Both the position numbers and the translations under genes were made by a program. Source: Veillonella nakazawae (GTDB lineage Bacteria > Bacillota > Negativicutes > Veillonellales > Veillonellaceae). Taken from it: 64,000 nucleotides of DNA. The notes beneath the pieces were generated by a model. That model searched no databases and was not told where the DNA came from. It saw only the letters and a list, made by a program, of their open reading frames with translations. This document shows positions 56,827-64,000 of the stretch, piece by piece. The stretch spans positions 902,001 to 966,000 of the forward strand of contig NZ_AP022321.1 in assembly GCF_013393365.1 (NCBI RefSeq). Direction: 5' to 3'. Positions within the stretch are counted from its first letter, which is position 1. Every line of letters starts with the position of its first letter.

Positions 56827-58271
56827 GTAGTAAATACGAAACAGTCGTTGGTTTAGAGGTTCATACAGAGCTTAAGACTAAGTCTAAAATCTTCTGTGGT
56901 TGTACCACTGAATTCGGCGGCGATCAAAATACACATGTATGCCCAGTATGCCTTGGCTTACCTGGTGCTATGCCTATGTTAAATAAACAAGTAGTAGAAT
57001 TTGCTATCAAAGTTGGTTTAGCATTGAATTGTGAAATTCTAAACTTCAATAAATTTGACCGTAAAAACTACTACTATCCAGATTTGCCTAAAAACTATCA
57101 AACATCTCAATATGATTTGCCAATTTGCTTAAATGGTCATTTGGACATTGAAGTAAATGGTGAAACTAAACGCATTGGTATTACGCGTATTCACATGGAA
57201 GAAGATGCAGGTAAACTCGTTCACAGTGGTAACACTATTTCCGATTCTAAATCTTCTAACGTTGACTACAACCGTACAGGTGTTCCTCTTCTTGAAATCG
57301 TATCTGAACCAGATATTCGTTCCGGTGCAGAAGCAAGAGCATATGTTGAAAAACTACGTTCCATCTTGCAATACTTAGAAGTATCTGACGGTCGTATGGA
57401 AGAAGGTTCCTTGCGTGGTGACTGTAACGTATCCGTACGTTTGCGCGGTACTAAAGAGTTTGGTACGCGTACAGAAACTAAGAATGTTAACTCCTTAACA
57501 GCTATTCAAAAGGTTGTTGAATATGAAGCCTTGCGTCAAGCTAAGTTGATCGAAGCTGGCGGTAAAGTAGATCAAGAAACACGTACTTGGGATGATGCTC
57601 AAGGCATTACGATTGGTATGCGTAAGAAAGATGAAGAAAACGATTACCGTTACTTCCCTGAACCAGATTTGGTACCAATTGTAATTACGGACGAAAAAAT
57701 TGAAGAAGTACGCCGTGCGTTACCTGAATTGCAAGATGCTAAGATTGAACGCTTTGTATCTGAATATGGTTTGTCTCGTGAAGATGCAACAATCCTTACT
57801 GTATCTCGTAAAACTGCAGATTTCTTAGATGCTACTGTAAAAGCAGGTGCAGATGCTAAGACTGTGGCTAATTGGATGCTTGGTGACTTGTCCAAGATGA
57901 TTAATGAAAGTGGTTTAACATTCGCTGAATCTAAAGTAAGCCCAGAAAACTTGGCTGGTATGATTGCCCTTATCGATAAAGGTACAATCTCTGGTAAAAT
58001 TGCGAAAAAAGTTATCGTATCCATGTGGGAATCCGGCAAGGATGCTGATACTATCGTAAAAGAAGAAGGTCTTGTTCAAATCACAGATACTGGTGCTATT
58101 GAAGAAATTGTTAAGCAAGTTATTGCTAATAATCCACAACCAGTGGCAGATTTCAAAGGTGGCAATGGTAAAGCTATTGGCTTCTTAGTAGGTCAAGTTA
58201 TGAAAGAATCTAAAGGCCGTGCTAACCCAGGTATGGTAAATCAATTGCTTCAAAAATACTTGAAAGACTAA
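56823..58271 (+). CDS. gatB: Asp/Glu-tRNA amidotransferase subunit B
   Basis: GatB binds the misacylated Glu-tRNA-Gln or Asp-tRNA-Asn, activates it with ATP and amidates it. The 482-residue protein opens with [15 protein letters not shown], has four zinc-binding cysteines ([10 protein letters not shown] and [11 protein letters not shown]), the catalytic-cradle segment [13 protein letters not shown] and the C-terminal YqeY-like tRNA-binding tail ([20 protein letters not shown]). The GatCAB set usually replaces GlnRS, in line with the many Firmicutes lacking that enzyme. Confidence 0.97.
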   Translation: MSSKYETVVGLEVHTELKTKSKIFCGCTTEFGGDQNTHVCPVCLGLPGAMPMLNKQVVEFAIKVGLALNCEILNFNKFDRKNYYYPDLPKNYQTSQYDLPICLNGHLDIEVNGETKRIGITRIHMEEDAGKLVHSGNTISDSKSSNVDYNRTGVPLLEIVSEPDIRSGAEARAYVEKLRSILQYLEVSDGRMEEGSLRGDCNVSVRLRGTKEFGTRTETKNVNSLTAIQKVVEYEALRQAKLIEAGGKVDQETRTWDDAQGITIGMRKKDEENDYRYFPEPDLVPIVITDEKIEEVRRALPELQDAKIERFVSEYGLSREDATILTVSRKTADFLDATVKAGADAKTVANWMLGDLSKMINESGLTFAESKVSPENLAGMIALIDKGTISGKIAKKVIVSMWESGKDADTIVKEEGLVQITDTGAIEEIVKQVIANNPQPVADFKGGNGKAIGFLVGQVMKESKGRANPGMVNQLLQKYLKD

Positions 58272-58311
58272 TTTGGCCGTTAGCCTATAGTCATATAAGC
58301 AATACAAACAA

Positions 58312-58360
58312 AAATATCCCCTATAGATATATGAATTCATATCTATAGGGGATATTTATT
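58312..58360 (+). terminator. Terminator after gatB
   Basis: A 19-bp perfect stem, 58312-58330 with 58339-58357 (core CCCCTATAGATAT / ATATCTATAGGGG), has an ATGAATTC loop and ends in ATATTTATTT. A long, symmetrical hairpin of this kind can act in both directions. Confidence 0.85.
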
Positions 58361-58390
58361 TGCATTTTTATCAGAAAAATATGGTATAAT
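58360..58390 (+). promoter_or_regulatory. Promoter of the small membrane protein gene
   Basis: An extended -10, TGGTATAAT (58382-58390), with a weak TTGCAT 19 bases before the hexamer (58360-58365). The extension compensates for the long spacer. Confidence 0.5.
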
Positions 58391-58438
58391 AAGTTGTATA
58401 AAATTAATTATTCTTTTGGTCATATAAAGGACGTAACG

Positions 58439-58855
58439 ATGTCTGATCAACACAATACAAATAACAATCAAAATACATATAGAAATAATGAACGTAGCGA
58501 TAGCTTTGGTGGTAATGCTCACTTCGGAGAGCCAAATACACGAGTATTATCTGATGATGAACGCCGTGACTTTGATGGTGTAACTATTGAAGAGGTAGGA
58601 GATTTTGTTCATGTGGACTCTACACCTAGTAATATGAACGAAGAGTATCAACGCAGTGAAGAGTACAATCAATATGGCCCTCATGTTAAGGTGTATAGCT
58701 TTAATAGTACAAGCTGGCTTAGTCGCATCATTTTGATTATCATATTAGCTGTTGTTTTAGCAGCAGTTGTATTCTTCGGTGGCATTATTCTCTCTGTAGT
58801 CGGGGTTGTCATTTTAGTGGGGGCTATTGTTTCCTTTATCTTTGGGCTCTTTTAA
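58439..58855 (+). CDS. Small membrane protein of unknown function
   Basis: The 138-residue protein has a long hydrophilic N-terminal region (about 1-95), rich in Asn, Asp, Glu and Ser, and ends with two adjacent membrane helices (SRIILIIILAVVLAAVVFFG and SVVGVVILVGAIVSFIFG). The acidic stretch VLSDDERRDFDGVTIEEVGD is its only distinct block. I recognise no family. The topology suggests a cytoplasmic, disordered N-terminal tail on a hairpin membrane anchor. AAAGGACGT precedes ATG 58439; a longer in-frame start at 58394 has no site. It lies upstream of a radical SAM gene, probably cotranscribed. Confidence 0.75.
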   Translation: MSDQHNTNNNQNTYRNNERSDSFGGNAHFGEPNTRVLSDDERRDFDGVTIEEVGDFVHVDSTPSNMNEEYQRSEEYNQYGPHVKVYSFNSTSWLSRIILIIILAVVLAAVVFFGGIILSVVGVVILVGAIVSFIFGLF

Positions 58856-58918
58856 TGGTATAATATATATATTATGACTAGACGGTGGCTGAGCCATTCG
58901 ATGATTTAAAGGGGACCT

Positions 58919-60757
58919 ATGAACGTAGTTTTATCCACATTAAACTCAAAATTTATACATTCCTCCCTGGCTTTGCGGTATCTGAAAGCCTACGGGCAGG
59001 CTCACGGACAGGCATACGATATAGTAGAATATACTATTAATATGCCTGTTTTACATATTCTCAGCGATATTACAGAGCGCAATATAGATGTATTGGGCTT
59101 CGCTTGCTATATCTGGAACATTGAAATGACCTTACATGTGGTGGATATGGTGAAAGCCGTTCGACCAGATATTAAAATTATCTTAGGCGGTCCGGAGGTA
59201 TCTTTCACTGCCGATGAAATTCTAAATCGTTGCCATGCTGTGGATTATGTTGTACAAGGCGAAGGGGAAGAAGCTTTCTACCAACTCATTAGTGCATTAC
59301 AAAATGGTAAGGATGGATTAGGAGAAGAAATCCCTGGTGTACGGGGCCGCCATATTACAGGTCAACTTATGGGATCCACTGAGGCCGTAGAGGTTAAAGA
59401 TCTTAGTACCATTCCATTCCCATATGTAGAAGAGGATATGGAGGATTTAGAACATAAAATCATCTATTATGAATCCTCTCGCGGATGTCCATTCTCTTGT
59501 CAGTATTGCTTATCTGGTAATAAGAATACAGTGCGGTTCTTCCCACAGGAGAGAACCTTCAAAGAGTTACAATGGTTTATCGACCATAAGGTAAAGCAAG
59601 TTAAGTTTGTAGATAGAACATTTAACTGTGCACCACATCACCATCGTCCATTGATGGAATTTATGCGTGATGCCAATACAGAGACGAACTTCCATTTAGA
59701 AATGGAACCTGAGCTCATGACGGAATGGGAAACAAATATTCTCTGTGAAACACCGCCAGGGCGTATTCAAATCGAAGTGGGCGTACAAAGTACACATAAG
59801 AAAACCTTAGATGCTATTAACCGATATAACGATTGGCCGTACATTCAAAAGGCAATTAGACCTATTATTGAAGCAGGTAGAACTCATGTTCATATGGATT
59901 TAATTGTAGGCTTACCTTACGAAAATAAAGCACGATTTGGATTATCCTTCAACGATTTATTTAGCTTACAACCTCATGCGCTGCAAATAGGGTTCTTGAA
60001 ACTTTTAAAAGGCTCTGGTGTACGCCGCATGAAGGAATACCAATATATTAGTGATCCGTTAGCGCCATATGAGGTACTAACCACTCATGTATTACCTTAT
60101 AAAGATATACGCTTTTTAAAACACTTTGAAGATGTATTTGAACGCTTCTATAATAGTGAACGCTTTAGAACGGTCTTTGGCTATATTGGTAGCAAGCTCA
60201 TAAAGGAACATACTGATACATCTATAACTGGTGAGGATACAGCAACAAATCATGTACCACCTATGAAAAAGTATGATCCTTCTAAAGTGAAACCTAAAAA
60301 AGATGCCTTTTCTTATTTCTGTGACATGACACAGGCTTGGCTCGATGCTGGAAATCATAAGGTTAATTTGAAAGATATCGACCAAATCGAGTTTTTATAT
60401 AATTTCTTCTTGTCTAAAGGCGACAAGGTAGCAGCCGAACTATTGCAATATGATACACTTGTTAGCTATCGAGGTAAGGTTCGCAGCGAAGCCGTTGGTT
60501 TGCCGAAACAGACAAAGGAACTTTTACAAGAAGGGGAATCATTCTGGCGCAACGAAGAGATTGCATCTCAGTATATTCCAAACTATACCTTCAAAGAATG
60601 GCGCAAAATTCGCCAACAATATGTAGAAATGCCAATGTCTGAAGACACGGCACATGTATTAGGTATAGAGAATGTACCTAATACACCATTTACAGTAATT
60701 ATCGACGTTAATAAAGAGGTAAAACCGTTTATACGTCCTGAAATAGAGGCTTGTTAA
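58919..60757 (+). CDS. B12-binding-domain radical SAM protein (DUF4080-type)
   Basis: The 612-residue protein has an N-terminal cobalamin-binding-type Rossmann domain (about 1-130; NIDVLGFACYIWNIE, IILGGPEVSFTADEIL), then a radical SAM core with the 4Fe-4S cluster cysteines in SRGCPFSCQYCLSG (CxxxCxxC, about residues 191-198), GVQSTHKKTLDAINR and DLIVGLPYEN. The C-terminal ~200 residues match the pattern of a DUF4080 extension. The length and plan fit this class; its substrate is unknown. AAAGGGGACC precedes ATG 58919. A second radical SAM gene follows. Confidence 0.85.
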   Translation: MNVVLSTLNSKFIHSSLALRYLKAYGQAHGQAYDIVEYTINMPVLHILSDITERNIDVLGFACYIWNIEMTLHVVDMVKAVRPDIKIILGGPEVSFTADEILNRCHAVDYVVQGEGEEAFYQLISALQNGKDGLGEEIPGVRGRHITGQLMGSTEAVEVKDLSTIPFPYVEEDMEDLEHKIIYYESSRGCPFSCQYCLSGNKNTVRFFPQERTFKELQWFIDHKVKQVKFVDRTFNCAPHHHRPLMEFMRDANTETNFHLEMEPELMTEWETNILCETPPGRIQIEVGVQSTHKKTLDAINRYNDWPYIQKAIRPIIEAGRTHVHMDLIVGLPYENKARFGLSFNDLFSLQPHALQIGFLKLLKGSGVRRMKEYQYISDPLAPYEVLTTHVLPYKDIRFLKHFEDVFERFYNSERFRTVFGYIGSKLIKEHTDTSITGEDTATNHVPPMKKYDPSKVKPKKDAFSYFCDMTQAWLDAGNHKVNLKDIDQIEFLYNFFLSKGDKVAAELLQYDTLVSYRGKVRSEAVGLPKQTKELLQEGESFWRNEEIASQYIPNYTFKEWRKIRQQYVEMPMSEDTAHVLGIENVPNTPFTVIIDVNKEVKPFIRPEIEAC

Positions 60758-60796
60758 ATTTCACAAGCGATGATTGGTTAGTTAAATAGGAGTGTT

Positions 60797-61762
60797 ATGA
60801 CCGATACAACGAGACCAAAACGATACCGCATGGTATCTAAATATTATAAAGAAACCTATGGGGAAAAGGTTTATAAATTGCCTGTTGCCTTACCGCTGAC
60901 GTGTCCAAATCGAGATGGTTCAGCCGGCGTAGGGGGCTGTACCTTTTGTGGTGAAATCGGTGCGGGCTATGAAAATCGTCCTGCTTGGATGACAGTGCGC
61001 ATGCAATTAGAGGAAAACATTGCTCACATAGGTCCTAAATATAAGGCGAAAAAATTTATACCTTATTATCAAAACTTTAGTAATACCTATTTGGGACTTG
61101 ATGATTTTAAAAGCTACATGGAGCAAGGCTGCATCGACGAAGCAGTAGGCATTGCTATTGCGACGCGACCAGATTGTATTGCCGATGAATATTTAGACAT
61201 ATTGGCTGACATTAGAGATCGCTTTCATAAGGATATTTATATTGAATTAGGATTGCAAACGGTCAATTATGATACCCTTGAGAAGATTAATCGAGGCCAT
61301 GATTTAGCACAGTTTATTGATGCTGTATTGCGCATTAAACGATACGGATTTAACGTTACCACACATATGATTGTTAATCTTCCATGGGATACTATAAAGG
61401 ATACTATTGAAGGAGCCCGTATTTTGTCAGCTCTTGGTGTCGATCAAGTTAAATTACATGCCTTATATATCGTTAAAAATACATTGATGGCTAAGTGGTA
61501 TCAAGAAGGGCAATTTACTTTAATTAGTGCTGAGGAATATGCTGATCGGGTTGTGAATTTTGTTCGTCACTTGCATCCTGACATTGTATTACAACGTCTT
61601 GTAGGCCGAGCACCTGAAGATAATACGTTATTTACGAATTGGTCCATGGGGTGGTGGCGCGTTCAAGATTTAATTGATGATAAGTTAGACGAACTAGATG
61701 CTCATCAAGGTGATTTATGTGATTATTTAAACGGCAAAGCCGTTCGTAAGTTTATAGATTAG
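60797..61762 (+). CDS. Radical SAM protein, TIGR01212/YhcC family
   Basis: The 321-residue protein has a cluster-binding motif stretched by an insertion: CPNRDGSAGVGGCTFC, so the first spacing is longer than the standard CxxxCxxC. This is the hallmark of the TIGR01212 (E. coli YhcC, B. subtilis YtqA) family. Other landmarks are FIPYYQNFSNTY, IATRPDCIADEYLDIL and IELGLQTVNYDTLEKINRGH. B. subtilis YtqA-like proteins have been linked to tRNA modification; I do not assign the reaction. AATAGGAGTGTT precedes ATG 60797. phoH follows 8 bases after its stop. Confidence 0.9.
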   Translation: MTDTTRPKRYRMVSKYYKETYGEKVYKLPVALPLTCPNRDGSAGVGGCTFCGEIGAGYENRPAWMTVRMQLEENIAHIGPKYKAKKFIPYYQNFSNTYLGLDDFKSYMEQGCIDEAVGIAIATRPDCIADEYLDILADIRDRFHKDIYIELGLQTVNYDTLEKINRGHDLAQFIDAVLRIKRYGFNVTTHMIVNLPWDTIKDTIEGARILSALGVDQVKLHALYIVKNTLMAKWYQEGQFTLISAEEYADRVVNFVRHLHPDIVLQRLVGRAPEDNTLFTNWSMGWWRVQDLIDDKLDELDAHQGDLCDYLNGKAVRKFID

Positions 61763-61770
61763 GAGGTTAT

Positions 61771-62784
61771 ATGAGCGAACAAGTTTTTACATTTCCTACA
61801 TATGACCTAGCACAATCCATACTAGGTCAACATAATCGATATCTGCATATGATGCTTGAAGTCATCTCTGCAGATGTAGTGGCACGCGGTGATACTGTGG
61901 TTATCAAGGGCGATGAAAAACAAGTAGAGGCCTTGTATCGTACGTTAGAAGAACTTGTGTTCTTATACCGTGAAGGCAGTACCATCACTGAGTCTCAAGT
62001 TCGTATTGCGGCCAAACTCGTTGCTAATGGCAAAGCTGATGCTGTACATACTATGTTTGAAGATACCTTATCCGTTAACATGCGGGGTAAAAATATTACG
62101 CCTAAAACAGAAGGTCAAAAATACTATGTAGATAGCATTCGTAAAAATACCATTACCTTTGGCATTGGCCCCGCTGGTACAGGTAAAACATTCCTAGCCG
62201 TAGCGTTAGCCGCATTCTATTTAAAAAACCGCAACGTAGATAAAATCATTTTGACTCGTCCTGCTGTAGAGGCTGGTGAACGATTAGGCTTCCTACCTGG
62301 TGAATTACAAGACAAGGTAGATCCTTATTTGCGACCTCTTTATGATGCATTACATGAAATGTTTGGCATCGAGCAAGTACAACGCTTTATGGAGCGCGGT
62401 ACTATCGAGGTAGCACCATTAGCATATATGCGTGGTCGTACCTTAGAAAACGCCTTCGTTATTCTAGACGAAGCTCAAAATACGACGGCTGAGCAGATGA
62501 AGATGTTCTTAACACGTTTAGGTAACAACTCTAAAATGGTAGTCAACGGTGATAAGACACAAATTGACTTGCCACCACGTGTTGTGTCTGGTCTTGGCGA
62601 GGCTGAAAAGGTATTGCGTCATGTACCGGGGATTAATATGGTTTACTTTAGCGATCAAGACGTTGTTCGTCACGATTTAGTTGGTCGTATTGTAAAAGCT
62701 TACGATCAGTATCATGAACGTAAATTAGCTGGTGAGACTGCGGAAACTAACGCAGCATCTAAAGACCATGTAGCGAAAGGATAA
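61771..62784 (+). CDS. phoH: PhoH-family ATPase
   Basis: The 337-residue PhoH-like (YbeZ) protein has an N-terminal KH-like part (about 1-110) and a P-loop ATPase domain: Walker A GIGPAGTGKTFLAVAL (about residues 132-147), RPAVEAGERLGFLPGELQDK and Walker B FVILDEAQNTTAEQMKMFLT. It is thought to be an RNA-linked ATPase that works with YbeY, whose gene begins 2 bases after its stop. AGGAGGTTAT precedes ATG 61771. Confidence 0.93.
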   Translation: MSEQVFTFPTYDLAQSILGQHNRYLHMMLEVISADVVARGDTVVIKGDEKQVEALYRTLEELVFLYREGSTITESQVRIAAKLVANGKADAVHTMFEDTLSVNMRGKNITPKTEGQKYYVDSIRKNTITFGIGPAGTGKTFLAVALAAFYLKNRNVDKIILTRPAVEAGERLGFLPGELQDKVDPYLRPLYDALHEMFGIEQVQRFMERGTIEVAPLAYMRGRTLENAFVILDEAQNTTAEQMKMFLTRLGNNSKMVVNGDKTQIDLPPRVVSGLGEAEKVLRHVPGINMVYFSDQDVVRHDLVGRIVKAYDQYHERKLAGETAETNAASKDHVAKG

Positions 62785-62786
62785 GC

Positions 62787-63263
62787 ATGTATATACATAT
62801 TAGCTATGATGAAGGAATTCGAGAGGATTCCAATATTGAGGCTGTTATACGCAAGGTCTGCGATGAAGTGAGTCGCGTATATGGTCTTGAAGAGGATGAA
62901 ATGAGTATTTTGCTCTGCGATAATGCTAAGATTCACGAGCTTAACAAAGAATATCGCGGCATCGATAGACCTACCGATGTATTGTCCTTTGCCCTTAATG
63001 AAGGGGATGATTACGAAGGCAGTGAAGAGGAACATCACTTACTTGGTGATATGATTATTTCTTTAGAGCGCACTCGTGAACAGGCTATCGAATATGGACA
63101 TAGCTTTGAACGAGAATTAGCGTATTTAACGACTCACAGTTGCTTACATATCTTAGGCTATGACCATATGAACGATGAAGATAAAAAAGAGATGCGTACT
63201 GAAGAAGAATTTATCTTAGGTAATCTCGGTTATGTGCGGGAGGATGCACCATATAATGAATAA
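62787..63263 (+). CDS. ybeY: Endoribonuclease YbeY
   Basis: YbeY is a metal-dependent RNase needed for 16S rRNA 3' maturation and ribosome quality control. The 158-residue protein has the zinc motif HSCLHILGYDHMN (HxxxHxxxxxH, about residues 120-130) and the family motif NKEYRGIDRPTDVLSFAL. Start ATG 62787 follows GCGAAAGGATAAGC. It overlaps era by 8 bases. The order phoH-ybeY-era is conserved in Firmicutes; no dgkA or cdd lies between here. Confidence 0.95.
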   Translation: MYIHISYDEGIREDSNIEAVIRKVCDEVSRVYGLEEDEMSILLCDNAKIHELNKEYRGIDRPTDVLSFALNEGDDYEGSEEEHHLLGDMIISLERTREQAIEYGHSFERELAYLTTHSCLHILGYDHMNDEDKKEMRTEEEFILGNLGYVREDAPYNE

Positions 63264-64000
63264 GAACGAACATTTTAAATCTGGCTTTGTTGCCGTTGTT
63301 GGACGCCCTAATGTTGGTAAATCTACCTTAATTAATGCCCTTATTGGTGATAAAATCGCTATCGTATCTGATAAGGCTCAAACAACGCGTAACCGTATCA
63401 TCTGTGTATATACAGATGAAGCAAAACAAATCGTTTTCATGGATACGCCAGGTGTACATAAGCCAAAACATAAATTAGGTGAATTCATGGTAGATGCTGC
63501 CATTGAGTCCTTGAAAGAAACGGAAGCTGTTTTATTTGTAGTAGCAGGCAATGAAAAACGCGGCCCTGGAGATAATTTTATTATAGAGCAATTAAAACGT
63601 GTAAAAGTTCCTGTTTTCTTAGTCGTTAACAAGATTGATACTCTAAAAAAAGAGGAGCTTTTAGAAGCTATTGTGTCTTATCAAGATGCATATCCATTTG
63701 CCGGGGTTATTCCTATTTCTGCAAAGGATAAAGAGAACCTAAATGAAGTTTTAAATGTATTAGAAGAAACATTACCGGAAGGTCCACAATACTTCCCAGA
63801 GGATATGATTACGGATCAACCAGAACGTCTTATCATTTCTGATATTGTTCGTGAAAAAATCCTATTGGCTACACGTGATGAAATCCCTCATGCTATCGCT
63901 GTAGACGTAGATGAAATGAAAACACGTGATGATGGCACAACATATATCCGTGCTACTATTTACTGTGAACGAGACTCTCAAAAGGGCATTATCATCGGTA
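63256..64000 (+). CDS. era: GTPase Era, 3' end cut by the window
   Basis: Era is a ribosome assembly GTPase that binds the 3' end of 16S rRNA. About 248 residues are visible; the KH domain's end is missing. The frame ATG 63256 reads MNKEN-like basic residues, then G1 VVGRPNVGKSTLINAL, the switch TTRNRI, G3 MDTPGVH and G4 VVNKIDTL. The KH region begins around ERLIISDIVREKILLATRDE. It starts within the ybeY end, with GGGAGG about 12 bases upstream, and runs on beyond 64000. Confidence 0.95.
   Translation, partial: MNKNEHFKSGFVAVVGRPNVGKSTLINALIGDKIAIVSDKAQTTRNRIICVYTDEAKQIVFMDTPGVHKPKHKLGEFMVDAAIESLKETEAVLFVVAGNEKRGPGDNFIIEQLKRVKVPVFLVVNKIDTLKKEELLEAIVSYQDAYPFAGVIPISAKDKENLNEVLNVLEETLPEGPQYFPEDMITDQPERLIISDIVREKILLATRDEIPHAIAVDVDEMKTRDDGTTYIRATIYCERDSQKGIIIG

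Overview
The window reads as a chromosomal segment of a low-GC, diderm Firmicute of the class Negativicutes, most likely Veillonella. The sequence combines Firmicutes hallmarks (ctsR-mcsA-mcsB-clpC, CIRCE-groESL, a T-box, SufBCDSU, SigH, McsB arginine kinase, GatCAB) with an RND efflux pump that implies an outer membrane. The genus is an inference from gene content and order; there is no rRNA gene here. Almost everything is core housekeeping on the + strand. Only three genes lie on the minus strand (21060-21566, 53784-54308, 54335-54862), and these are also the least understood.

Layout. 1-5090: the tail of an unknown gene, acpS, nnr, a ComEC-like metallo-beta-lactamase lipoprotein, an AMIN/Amidase_3 amidase and a GerMN lipoprotein. 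5090-10833: thiL-tsaE-tsaB-rimI-tsaD (the t6A tRNA modification set), overlapping and followed by a PdtaS-type histidine kinase and an ANTAR response regulator. 10861-13097: groES-groEL under CIRCE plus a CtsR-like direct repeat. 13180-15073: a DoxX membrane protein under a dyad-bearing promoter, then a fold-III PLP decarboxylase (LysA-like). 15181-21015: a leader transcript with an intrinsic terminator, sufC-B-D-S-U and a HAD phosphatase. 21028-26560: a SpeD-like gene that lacks its catalytic residues, divergent from ctsR-mcsA-mcsB-clpC across a region packed with GTCAAA boxes. 26585-31808: radA, yacL-like PIN/TRAM, fused ispDF, gltX. 31816-37457: a BASS transporter, then a cysteine T-box controlling cysS-mrnC-rlmB-yacP-sigH-secG. 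37484-40362: rnr and smpB. 40395-42864: a biotin-precursor operon (small membrane protein, bioW, bioF) with a BirA-type operator. 42996-43457: ssrA (tmRNA). 43675-48160: RND adaptor and pump. 48248-53568: ppaC, pcrA, ligA. 53567-53713: nested inverted repeats around a terminator. 53784-54862: two secreted paralogs of unknown function. 54987-58271: gatCAB. 58360-64000: a small membrane protein, a B12-type radical SAM protein, a TIGR01212-type radical SAM protein, phoH, ybeY and the start of era.

How the parts connect. Ribosome rescue and RNA decay are clustered: RNase R and SmpB are adjacent, tmRNA is 2.7 kb away, and Mini-III, RlmB, the Rae1-like NYN nuclease and YbeY are nearby. Protein quality control is shared: the same 15-nt repeat (one base different) sits at groES and at ctsR, which suggests joint HrcA and CtsR control of groESL. 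GltX and GatCAB together fit the indirect Gln/Asn-tRNA route. The points most worth following are the SpeD-like pseudoenzyme, the tandem secreted paralogs, the BirA-controlled membrane protein beside bioW (candidate pimelate importer) and several dyads that overlap near-consensus promoters. No CRISPR array, complete mobile element, rRNA or tRNA gene was found.
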